This document shows positions 8,236 to 15,912 of a DNA stretch of 64,000 nucleotides, piece after piece. The stretch is taken from assembly GCF_010994275.1 (NCBI RefSeq), contig NZ_WMCD01000002.1, positions 186,001-250,000 of the forward strand. The letters run 5' to 3'. The notes beneath the pieces are model-generated. The model saw nothing but the letters and a program-made list of their open reading frames with translations. It was not told the DNA's origin and made no database searches. Both the position numbers and the translations under genes were made by a program. Positions within the stretch are counted from its first letter, which is position 1, and every line of letters begins with the position of its first letter. The DNA is from Cyclobacterium jeungdonense (lineage in GTDB: Bacteria; Bacteroidota; Bacteroidia; Cytophagales; Cyclobacteriaceae).

Positions 8236-10005
8236 TTAAAGAAACGATTTTTTTTTCATTCGCTCTATTTTGGGCAATACAATAGATTCATAATAGTCCC
8301 TTGCCTGATAGTTGTCTAGTAGGATAACCAATTGATGGTCAAGCTCTTTTTCCAATATTTCGCTTTTACACATTTTCTTTAATACAGCCAATCGATAAAT
8401 CTCCTGTTCGGGACTAAGATTATTAGCGTCATTGAGAAACCCTTTGCAGGCAGAAAAATTCCTTCTCAGAAAGGCAGCCAAGCCTGCGTAAAACCGATAC
8501 TCACTTGCCTCAGGGGCCAATGAAATACACCTGTAGGCAAATTCGTGCAGGATTTGCCATTTTTCCTGCTTGAAAGCTTCCTCCACAACTAAAAATTGTG
8601 CGTTTGCCTCGTTTGGGTATTTGGTAGCAAATTTCACCCATTCCTCTAACCTTTTTCCTTTGGGTAACAATCCTGATTTGATACGACCGGCTTCTTTAAC
8701 CATGGCATCCATTTTAGCACTGTCCATAAAATGGGTCGGGGAAATCGAAAAATCATTGGAATAAAACAAAAATCGGCCCATTGAAGAATACACGTCCCGC
8801 AGGGACATGTAAAATCCTTTGCCTTCTGGATCGAAAATTACCGTTTGTTGCCCCCAGGCATTCGCAATAGCACTCTTTGATCCCAACCAGGAATAATCCT
8901 TTCCTGTTTCATCCTTTTGTAGACGGAAAAAAGAAACGGCATCCGAAACAGCGTAAGAGTCCTTTTTCGGGAATCCCTCTGCTAGCTTTTCTCTGTCTCT
9001 GTTAAATGAAAGTAACCGCACATAGGGAGGTTCCTGAACCGCAAAAGCAGCATCCACAAAATTATTGAAATCCCATAGAATGGAACTATCCATAGGTTGG
9101 AAGGCCTGTCCTTTTGGCGATTTTTCCAATCTTAAACCGCTACTTGTCTTTCTGTCGCTCCAAATCATCCCACTTCCCAGCCCTGTCGTATATTTCTCCG
9201 CCATCTGAAGTACCTCCTCCAGATTGGACGCCTCCTCGAGAATCATTCTGGCCAGGTACACAATTGGAAACCCCTCACTGTAGGATTCAGAGAGGGAATA
9301 GGTCTCCTCGGAATACCCAATTCCCGCCTCATTGTAGCCCGTTTCAACACCCATAAAAAGAGGGATTTCCATTCGGGTAATTTCATTGAATCCTTCAGAT
9401 TTCTGTTTCACTACCACCGTATGATTGCCAAAAAGTCCCCCAAATCCAAATCCATAGGGTTCCTGAGATCTCCCGTGAATGATGGATCCCCCCTCAGATC
9501 TCATCAAAAGACTCGTGCATCCATGCGAGCCCAAAACATCGTAAAGTAAACTGACAGCAATTACAGTGTTTTCCGGTACAGAGGAACCTTCCGATACCCC
9601 TCTGATTTCCTCCTGAAACCGTTTGGGCAACTTCTTGTATAGTCTTAATGCTTTTAACTTCAGATAGGCCAGCAAAAAGGGCTGAGGTATTCCGAGGTCT
9701 TTGGCGAGGACCTTTACAATTTTTTGATATTCCTGAATTGCTCTCGTGATTTCAGGATATAATAGCACACCATATTGCAGTCCCATTTCATAGTGATTTC
9801 CCTCTATTTCCAGCATGGGAGCCGCTTGCTCATGACGATAAATTTTCCCATTTTTAAAAGATTGGTACCCATTTTCCTTAGAAAAAGTAAATGACGGTTT
9901 GTCTATTGGCCCTTTCAAAACAAAGAAATCACCTGCGAAAAATATCAAAAAAACACCCAGGGCAAGTAGAGACCCGACAAAATAGTATCGCTTCCACCTA
10001 ATCAT
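8236..10005 (-). CDS. C45-type autoproteolytic acyltransferase/hydrolase, membrane anchored
   Basis: 589 residues. An N-terminal helix (about 7-27) anchors the protein. The segment HGCTSLLM near residue 162, followed by GRSQEPYGFG, matches the self-cleaving Ntn-hydrolase of the acyl-CoA:6-aminopenicillanic acid acyltransferase (peptidase C45) type: the Cys of GCTS becomes the N-terminal nucleophile after cleavage. The C-terminal 130 residues look like TPR-type helix pairs. Known relatives hydrolyse or form amide bonds on beta-lactams, N-acyl amino acids or bile salts; the substrate here is unknown. Its start overlaps the stop of the serine hydrolase gene by 4 bases (ATGA). It is the last gene of a three-gene operon. 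Confidence 0.75.
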   Translation of the reverse strand: MIRWKRYYFVGSLLALGVFLIFFAGDFFVLKGPIDKPSFTFSKENGYQSFKNGKIYRHEQAAPMLEIEGNHYEMGLQYGVLLYPEITRAIQEYQKIVKVLAKDLGIPQPFLLAYLKLKALRLYKKLPKRFQEEIRGVSEGSSVPENTVIAVSLLYDVLGSHGCTSLLMRSEGGSIIHGRSQEPYGFGFGGLFGNHTVVVKQKSEGFNEITRMEIPLFMGVETGYNEAGIGYSEETYSLSESYSEGFPIVYLARMILEEASNLEEVLQMAEKYTTGLGSGMIWSDRKTSSGLRLEKSPKGQAFQPMDSSILWDFNNFVDAAFAVQEPPYVRLLSFNRDREKLAEGFPKKDSYAVSDAVSFFRLQKDETGKDYSWLGSKSAIANAWGQQTVIFDPEGKGFYMSLRDVYSSMGRFLFYSNDFSISPTHFMDSAKMDAMVKEAGRIKSGLLPKGKRLEEWVKFATKYPNEANAQFLVVEEAFKQEKWQILHEFAYRCISLAPEASEYRFYAGLAAFLRRNFSACKGFLNDANNLSPEQEIYRLAVLKKMCKSEILEKELDHQLVILLDNYQARDYYESIVLPKIERMKKKSFL

Positions 10006-11510
10006 ATAAAGGACTTTTTAGGCAAAATGGAAAAAGAAAGAAGGGCGATTGCAAGTAACAGAATAGAGCGAACAAGCCAGGGAGATGGGCCTGGGAATAC
10101 CGCTTCAATAAACAAGTAAGGTTGTGAATTTGCCCAGATCAAGATACCAACGAGAAGCCATCCCAGGGAAAATGACAGGAAAGATGACCAGCGTTTTGCC
10201 ATTCCGGTAAGGTTGAGTTTTCTCATGCCGGATTTCCATTGAAATAACAGCAGGACAAGGGAAAGTAGACTTCCCAAACCAATTAAAAACAACAGTATCC
10301 AAACCAATGTATTGCCCAAAGAAATCACTGACATACCCACTTTTTCAACTTCCAGGAAATCTCCCCAGATAGTCAAAATATTAGCAAAAAACGGCCAACT
10401 ACGTTGGCTGTTTGTCAGGATAATTATAGCCTCCCCAGACTCCGGGATGGAATGAAAATGGGTCATCCATCCTGATCCCTGCCCACCATGTGAAATGGCT
10501 CTTTTCTCATTGGACAAATCTTCCAAAAAATGACCTAAACCATAGGAAGTAAAAGCCATGGAATAAAATCCTGAAAGGGGCATCTGCTCCTGATACATCT
10601 GAAGGATCATATCTTTTTCAAGAACCTCAGATCCGGAATTCGAAAAATCAGGCATGCCGGCGATAGCGAAAGCAGCTACATCCCCAATGGTAGCAAACAA
10701 GCCTCCTGATGCCCTTTCGGGATAAACATAGGGCGGTATGGAATGATTGGTTAAATCGTATCCGTTGGGTACTCTGGATTCAAACCTGGGGTCCCAACCA
10801 AAGCCTGCCTCCTCCATTCCCAAAGGATTCAAAACCTCCTCTTCCATGAATACCCCAAAATCCTTACCTGTCACTTCCTCAACAAGCAATTCCAACAAGT
10901 TAAAACCCGCATTGGAATAAAAGAAAGATTGACCTGGCTCCTGGAATAGAATTGCATCTTGGGTCAGTGCGGAACGTAAAGATGGTCGTTCACTTTCCGG
11001 CAGATACCGTATGCCTATGGTACCAAGTTTCAATCCGGAGGAATGGGTGAGGAGGTGTCTTACAGTAATCTTTTCGGTTTGGTATTTCGATGGGGGAAAT
11101 GTCCAACTTTTCAGGTAACTGGCTACCGGCTCATCAAGATCTATACGTCCATCCTGGACAAGTTTCAGAATTCCCCAGGCCGTGACAGATTTTGAAATGG
11201 ATTCTACCCTGCAGATATTATCCAGGTGCATCGGGATTTTATTTTCCACATCAGCATAACCAAAAGCTCCAAACCAAACTGGTTGGCCCTGATGAATCAA
11301 CGCAAAGATCGCCCCGGGGATTTTGTTTTTTCTTAACCAAATAGGAACCTTAGATTCCAGCGTCGCAATAAAATCAACCGATTCCAGGTGAACAGTTTCA
11401 GGGAAATGCTGGGCTTGATAATGGTTGGCATCACTGTTTTCCTTTTTCTGGCAGGAAAAGGAAAGCATACTGACAAAACTTAAAGAAAGCAGAATAGAAA
11501 AGTGCTTCAT
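10002..11510 (-). CDS. Lipoprotein serine hydrolase (class C beta-lactamase fold) with C-terminal membrane helices
   Basis: About 502 residues from ATG 11510; a TTG at 11534 would overlap the upstream stop. A short signal ends in LSFSC, a good lipobox. The catalytic set of the class C beta-lactamase/DD-peptidase fold is present: SISK near residue 105 (Ser nucleophile and Lys), YSN near 197, and HGG near 340. After about residue 390 come three to four hydrophobic segments, an extension seen in some esterase EstB/FmtA-like relatives. Such proteins cleave esters, D-amino acid peptides or beta-lactams; neither substrate nor resistance can be read from the sequence. It lies 20 bases after the barrel gene and overlaps the C45 gene. 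Confidence 0.8.
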   Translation of the reverse strand: MKHFSILLSLSFVSMLSFSCQKKENSDANHYQAQHFPETVHLESVDFIATLESKVPIWLRKNKIPGAIFALIHQGQPVWFGAFGYADVENKIPMHLDNICRVESISKSVTAWGILKLVQDGRIDLDEPVASYLKSWTFPPSKYQTEKITVRHLLTHSSGLKLGTIGIRYLPESERPSLRSALTQDAILFQEPGQSFFYSNAGFNLLELLVEEVTGKDFGVFMEEEVLNPLGMEEAGFGWDPRFESRVPNGYDLTNHSIPPYVYPERASGGLFATIGDVAAFAIAGMPDFSNSGSEVLEKDMILQMYQEQMPLSGFYSMAFTSYGLGHFLEDLSNEKRAISHGGQGSGWMTHFHSIPESGEAIIILTNSQRSWPFFANILTIWGDFLEVEKVGMSVISLGNTLVWILLFLIGLGSLLSLVLLLFQWKSGMRKLNLTGMAKRWSSFLSFSLGWLLVGILIWANSQPYLFIEAVFPGPSPWLVRSILLLAIALLSFSILPKKSFI

Positions 11511-11530
11511 CCTTATTTGGTTTAATGGAT

Positions 11531-12628
11531 TCAAAAAGCTTCACTGATTTTGATATAAAATCCCCGATCATGGCGACCGATTCCATAGTCCAACCGAATG
11601 TTGTTGGTGTCCTTCGGGTTCATGTTAAATCGGATACCGATACCTCCTGCATATTTTGGGTTGGAAAAAGAGATATCCCACTGATTGTCCCACACTTCCC
11701 CAGCAGCAATAAACGCAGCAAAACCAAATCTTCCGAATAGGTGTTGTCTGAGTTCGGCCTGTACCTGAAGTGCGTTGTAATCTCTAAAGCGCCCCAAAAA
11801 GTATCCGCGCATGATTTCCCAGCCACCTATCATGGAATATTCCTGAAAAGGCACGGTCCCTTCGGTCATCCTCATTCTGCCATTAAGGGCAAGTACAGTT
11901 TTCTTATCCCCTGTTATGTCAAAATACTTTCTTCCATCCAGCTGCATTTGAAAATGGGGATAGGTAGAACCCAAAAACCTGGAATAATAGAAAGAGGAGA
12001 AGTCAACATAATGATGGGAGGTGGGTGCGGTAATACTGTTTCTTTTATCCCAACGAATAGAAAAACCGAATCCAGTTAGGTTGCTGCCTTCCTGACCTGG
12101 GATTTCCAATGTTCCAGGCGCAGTCGGTTGATTTCCCACTTCAAAACGACTAAGTCTGGTCCACCGAAACATCGGTCCCAAATAGAGACCTTCTCCCAAT
12201 TTCTTGAATGCCCCTTGCTTAATATTGAACTGTCTGTATTGAACGTCCAATACGTCCTCTTCCTTGCTTTCCGGCCCGATACCCCAGTAGTTATTGGGGA
12301 AATATTGGTACTGTAAAACACCTTCCAGCAACCAGTTTTCATTTTTTAAAATGACTATTGGAATCACCTCAACCATAATTTGTCTATTAATGGAAAATAT
12401 GACCGAGGATAAAACCTGGGAGGACCTTGTTTCTAGCCCAGCACCTGTTGGTTTAAACTGATAAATCAGCAAGCCGCCAAACATAAGCCGGGTTTCCGGT
12501 GAATAACTGGCAAAAGGTAACGGAACAAACTTGTTTACGTACGCCGAATCTGTATTTTCCTGAGCATGCAAAGAAAAACAGACTAAAAATCCCGTGAAGA
12601 GAATCCCTAAAAACAAATGCCTGAACAT
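11531..12628 (-). CDS. Omp85/BamA-TamA-like outer-membrane beta-barrel protein
   Basis: 365 residues with a signal peptide that ends at HAQ (about residue 22). The body is rich in alternating strands; near residue 270 the string GGWEIMRGYFLGRFRD matches the loop L6 motif (V/M)RG(F/Y) of the Omp85 superfamily, and the C-terminus ends in aromatic strands closing with F. It lacks POTRA domains, so it is a short surface-antigen-type barrel rather than BamA itself. Such proteins insert or translocate proteins or lipids, or are simple pores. It heads an operon with two envelope hydrolases, which suggests it works in their export or in substrate passage (inference). Confidence 0.75.
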   Translation of the reverse strand: MFRHLFLGILFTGFLVCFSLHAQENTDSAYVNKFVPLPFASYSPETRLMFGGLLIYQFKPTGAGLETRSSQVLSSVIFSINRQIMVEVIPIVILKNENWLLEGVLQYQYFPNNYWGIGPESKEEDVLDVQYRQFNIKQGAFKKLGEGLYLGPMFRWTRLSRFEVGNQPTAPGTLEIPGQEGSNLTGFGFSIRWDKRNSITAPTSHHYVDFSSFYYSRFLGSTYPHFQMQLDGRKYFDITGDKKTVLALNGRMRMTEGTVPFQEYSMIGGWEIMRGYFLGRFRDYNALQVQAELRQHLFGRFGFAAFIAAGEVWDNQWDISFSNPKYAGGIGIRFNMNPKDTNNIRLDYGIGRHDRGFYIKISEAF

Positions 12629-13063
12629 AAAACAACCGTTTCTAACATGATGGTTTTAAAATGCTTATGGTATCGAAATCAGGATTTAAACGCTACTTGG
12701 TACTAGATTTTATTCAAGTAAGGAATTTTATCCCGGTTCTGGATTTTGGTCAGGTAAGTCACGTTAAAAATAATCAAACAGAAAGAATTAAGTCAACTAT
12801 TTTTAGATTATTTTTCCTTTAAATGAGACTGTTTAAGGGAAACCGAAAGCAAGGTGGCTTTTATCAAATAGTTACTTTGGCGTTTTTCCAGTTAAAGCAG
12901 TAACCCTATTAATCCCAAATACAGGGAACTGTCAAAGGGTTTCGAAGGCGGCAAAATTTGTGGCTACCTTTACAACCTGAGCACATCAAAAAGCTAGCTC
13001 CTGCAAGGGAAAAGTGGCAGATTATTTACCTGAGGAAATTAAACCAACTCAATAAAATAAAAA
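12629..13063. other. Intergenic between divergent genes, 435 bases
   Basis: Should contain the promoters of the minus-strand Omp85 operon and the SMR gene. Two imperfect 20-base direct repeats of the form CTRGATTTT--TCARGTAAG lie at 12703-12722 and 12739-12758, a 36-base period with four mismatches; they could be a regulator site. No guanidine riboswitch signature is visible upstream of the SMR gene. Confidence 0.45.
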
Positions 13064-13390
13064 ATGAACTGGATATTATTAATCATTGCCGGACTATTTG
13101 AAATAGCCTTTGCATTCTGCCTGGGAAAAGCAAAAGAGACGATTGGAAACGAACAGTACCTATGGTATGCCGGATTCCTTCTGACTTTAAGTTTCAGTAT
13201 GGGGCTACTGGTAAAAGCAACACAGACCCTACCAATAGGAACCGCCTATGCAGTCTGGACAGGTATTGGTGCTGTGGGCACGGTATTAATAGGCATTTTT
13301 GTGTTTAAAGAACCAACTACTTTCTTGAGGATTTTCTTCCTGACGACGCTAATCCTGTCTATTGTAGGACTAAAAGCAGTGTCCCAGTAG
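13064..13390 (+). CDS. Small multidrug resistance (SMR) family transporter, SugE/Gdx-like
   Basis: 108 residues with four membrane helices and almost no loops, the size and layout of SMR proteins, which work as antiparallel dimers in the inner membrane. The essential acidic residue is Glu13 in GLFEIAF, and the string GTAYAVWTGIGAVGT is the conserved third-helix region. The family exchanges protons for cationic compounds; the GLFEI start suits the guanidinium exporter branch more than the EmrE branch (inference). It stands alone; no second SMR gene, as needed for heterodimeric types, is seen. Confidence 0.85.
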   Translation: MNWILLIIAGLFEIAFAFCLGKAKETIGNEQYLWYAGFLLTLSFSMGLLVKATQTLPIGTAYAVWTGIGAVGTVLIGIFVFKEPTTFLRIFFLTTLILSIVGLKAVSQ

Positions 13391-13519
13391 ATTAATGGTA
13401 TTAATATAATCAGTATCCCTTTACATAATTAAAAAATGACGGTCCGGCTTTTGCCAAGCCACATGATTTCGGAACAGAATGAAGAAAATTAGATCCGTTA
13501 TATGTAATTACAATTTTCA

Positions 13520-13757
13520 ATGAAAAGTCAAATAGATTACCTGAAAGTCCTTAAACGTGAAGTGAATAACCTACTTCCTACCCCTATTAAATTCATTAAC
13601 ATACCCCTCATTTCTGAAGAAATGGTTAAACAATTAAAATGCCTTTAATGAAGCTAAAAAGAAACAGAAAGCCTATCAAGGTGCCTTAGGTATCGATGAT
13701 ATTGCATCCTGGATACGTCAAGTAGTAGGTAAAACGCCATTGATTATCAAGTATTAA
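13520..13757 (+). pseudogene. Frameshifted remnant of an unidentified gene
   Basis: ATG 13520 opens a 41-codon frame ending at TAA near 13645. A neighbouring frame carries on with an equally gene-like lysine- and glutamine-rich segment (NEAKKKQKAY, later GALGIDDIASWI) to a stop at 13755-13757. One frameshift near 13640 would join the two into about 78 residues. I do not recognise the family. Confidence 0.35.
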
Positions 13758-14214
13758 ATTTATAGCGAAAAATTCAAACATAATGGCTATATCGCGAAGT
13801 CCGTTTCTCCTCATTTCTCTGACCGAAAGCACCTCCTACCTAAGAGAATATACGTTTTCATATTCCTTCGGCAATTATCAGACCAATAGAAAACTATCGG
13901 TTTTCGGGGCTTGCTAAACCATGTAATGAAAAGCTTCGGTGGCACCCTACCCAACTTCCCGATGCGAACCTGGTACCCGGACAAAAAATCTTCCCGAGAA
14001 TATTTCCGAACGCACAGGTATCTCCTTAAAAATCTTTCCTTTATATCCCCAAATTATGCGAATTTTCACTAAATATGTTCCAATTATTTCGGGATGCGCC
14101 CTGCGCTTTAAGTATCCGGATTTCATTAAACTGCAGACAGCTTTTCCCCCATTGGAACAGTATATTTTTTGGCCTATATTCACCATATAAACCACACCTA
14201 GCATCTAAGAGTAC
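13758..14214. other. Intergenic, 457 bases, probably decayed sequence
   Basis: Several short open stretches exist on both strands (for example 13939-14190) but none shows a family motif or continuous gene-like composition. It follows a frameshifted remnant and precedes a lipoprotein gene, so it may hold further eroded coding sequence. Confidence 0.4.
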
Positions 14215-14760
14215 ATGGAACCTAAATTGATTTCACTTGGTCTGATTTTAATGATAATCGCCTGTAATACGAAGCAGCAGGAAGACAGTGTTTCAAGTGG
14301 GGAGGAAAAGAAAAGTGAACTCCGTTCAGAGCGTTCAGAGGTTTATGACCCATCCGAGGCGATTTGGAAATATGACTTTAATCAGCAGACTGAAGAATTT
14401 GAAGTAACCCAATTACGGGGGGTGGACAGAAATTCGTTAACGGGTGAGGTTTTAGAAAAAATAGTCAATAAAACATGGCCGAAAGTACAAATAAAATTTA
14501 TCAGAACTTCAAATGACACGGCATTTATATCCATTCCTGACAGTCAAGTTTTGACACAACAAATGGGGTCTGCTGGTGCGGAGAGTTTCATGGTTTCCAC
14601 GACTTATTCGTTTACTGAATTACATGGAATAAATCATGTTTCTTTTGATTTCAAAGAGGGTGATCATGGGATTCCGGGCGTATACGACCGGAATTCGTGG
14701 AACAAAAATAAAAACCCTTTGAAAACAATTGTAGATGAAAAGGCCACCAAACAAGAATAG
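14215..14760 (+). CDS. Putative lipoprotein, possibly GerMN-like
   Basis: 181 residues. The N-terminal hydrophobic stretch ends in LMIIAC, an acceptable lipobox with Cys about residue 17, followed by a charged linker (about 18-45). The folded part is about 120 residues; the segment QQMGSAGAESFMVSTTYSFTE followed by a DFKEGDHGIPG string recalls GerMN-type lipoproteins of the envelope, but I hold this loosely. The end of the gene is unusual: its last codons and stop lie at the edge of a decayed copy of the DUF1801 gene found intact at 27760. No operon partner. Confidence 0.5.
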   Translation: MEPKLISLGLILMIIACNTKQQEDSVSSGEEKKSELRSERSEVYDPSEAIWKYDFNQQTEEFEVTQLRGVDRNSLTGEVLEKIVNKTWPKVQIKFIRTSNDTAFISIPDSQVLTQQMGSAGAESFMVSTTYSFTELHGINHVSFDFKEGDHGIPGVYDRNSWNKNKNPLKTIVDEKATKQE

Positions 14761-14763
14761 ACC

Positions 14764-14870
14764 ATGGGAAAGCTAGGCCGGAAAACAAGCCCCAGCGTAA
14801 ATGGGGTGTTTGCCCAATATCCTGAAACTGTTCGTGAATAAATGCTTTCTGCGTATGCAGTTCGCCAATG
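14764..14870 (+). pseudogene. Decayed 5' end of a DUF1801 gene
   Basis: From about 14750 the sequence runs parallel to 27746-27860, the leader and first 33 codons of the intact DUF1801 gene. Both contain AGAATAGACCATGG, an AAAGCTAG string and a TTTGCCC...TATCCTGA stretch in register. The copy has an in-frame TAA about 27 codons in (after ETVRE) and similarity fades by about 14870, so only a fragment remains. Confidence 0.65.
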
Positions 14871-15261
14871 ATATAGCATCCGTGGAAGCACTTTAGGACC
14901 AGTCCTTCTCTGTACAAGCGTCTGCCCATGCTGATGGATTTTGATTTGCATCCGGTTATAATGATCCTTCTGTTTCCGGTGGGTATACAGGATGGAATCT
15001 TTTCACTTGGAGGGTTGCCAACCTGATATTGGAGGGGACCCACCGGGCCTTTATTTTTGCCGCTTTTTGATGTGCCCATGTTTATTTTTCTAGATGAGGC
15101 TCAGAATCCGTTCTTCAAATCTAGCCCCGAAAAGAATTCTATTGGCTTCGGACAGTAAACCCATCCTTTCATCCTGGCCTTCTATCGGATCACCGGTAAT
15201 CTATTTATATTAATGTTTTAAATAAACTTTTCCTATTTCTAAACAATCAAACCCATTTATC
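14871..15261. other. Intergenic, 391 bases, probable eroded coding sequence on minus strand
   Basis: On the minus strand, 15190-15080 reads as a gene-like C-terminal fragment (with EANRILFGARFEERI before a stop), then a second open frame starts at 15079 (MGTSKSGKNKG). Neither is recognised and neither is long enough to defend as a gene. The last 60 bases are AT-rich and should include the promoter of the NTF2-like gene. Confidence 0.35.
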
Positions 15262-15780
15262 ATGAAAATTTTTAAAATAATCTTTGTATCTGCATTCCTG
15301 CTTTTGCTGACGACCCTTGTTTCAATAGCACAGGAAGTAACGCTGGAATTTCAGAATGCAGCAAAAGCGATGGAAGTAGTCCAAAACTACACGAAAGCAC
15401 TTCAAGCAGGTGATGTGGCCACAATGAACGCTCAATTCGCAACAGGTGCCATGATTTATGGTTTGGGCGGAGGCCTGGACTCCCTTACAGTGGCACAGCA
15501 CAATGAATATTACACCAATAGTACCAACCAATTCAAACACAGCCTTTCGCAAGAGCTTTACCTGCCTGTCAAAGTTACCAATAACTGGAATGAAGGCGAA
15601 TGGATCCTGTCATGGGGAATAAACACGCTTACAAACAAGGCAAGTGGGAAAATAATTGAGGTTCCATACCACTCTGCTTCCCGTATGGAAAATGGTAAAA
15701 TTACGTTTATGAGATACTGGTATGACATGCTTAATGTTCTAGAAACGCAGGGGTTTAAGGTGACTCCTCCGGCTAATTGA
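15262..15780 (+). CDS. Exported NTF2/SnoaL-like protein
   Basis: 172 residues. A clear signal peptide ends near SIAQ (residue 24), so the product is periplasmic. The mature part fits the NTF2-like cone fold: an opening helix with YTKALQAGDVATM, the small beta-strand core, and a closing RMENGKITFMRYWYDML strand. NTF2-like proteins are ligand-binding shells or small enzymes (isomerases, cyclases, hydrolases); no catalytic role can be assigned here. It stands before a terminator and a TonB-dependent receptor. Three more NTF2-like genes occur in the next 16 kb. Confidence 0.75.
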   Translation: MKIFKIIFVSAFLLLLTTLVSIAQEVTLEFQNAAKAMEVVQNYTKALQAGDVATMNAQFATGAMIYGLGGGLDSLTVAQHNEYYTNSTNQFKHSLSQELYLPVKVTNNWNEGEWILSWGINTLTNKASGKIIEVPYHSASRMENGKITFMRYWYDMLNVLETQGFKVTPPAN

Positions 15781-15810
15781 GTAAATCACCGACTTCGTAA
15801 TGTCATATTT

Positions 15811-15847
15811 CCTTTGGTGACCTTGAGATCGCCAAGGGGATTTATTT
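15811..15847 (+). terminator. Terminator after NTF2-like gene
   Basis: CCTTTGGTGA (15811-15820) pairs with TCGCCAAGGG (15829-15838), ten pairs including two G-T, around an 8-base loop, followed by GATTTATTT. It lies 31 bases past the stop at 15780. Confidence 0.5.
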
Positions 15848-15912
15848 CACCGCTCGACAGGAATTTTTCTGGCTTCTCTTGAAGGAGTTAACGCTGAAAA
15901 AAAAATAATCCA

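Noticed and set aside
10002..11510. Beta-lactam resistance gene
   Set aside because: The SxxK/YxN/HGG fold is shared with esterases and peptidases; the C-terminal helices and operon context do not point to resistance.
12900..13063. Guanidine riboswitch before the SMR gene
   Set aside because: SugE/Gdx genes often have one, but none of the conserved strings of the guanidine classes is visible in the leader.
13939..14204. Open frames of about 83-85 codons on both strands
   Set aside because: They mirror each other, show no motif or signal, and lie in sequence that appears eroded.
14651..15079. 142-codon minus-strand frame beginning MGTSKSGKNKG
   Set aside because: Half of it is the antisense of the lipoprotein gene and the DUF1801 remnant; the first part is unrecognised, so only noted as possible eroded sequence.
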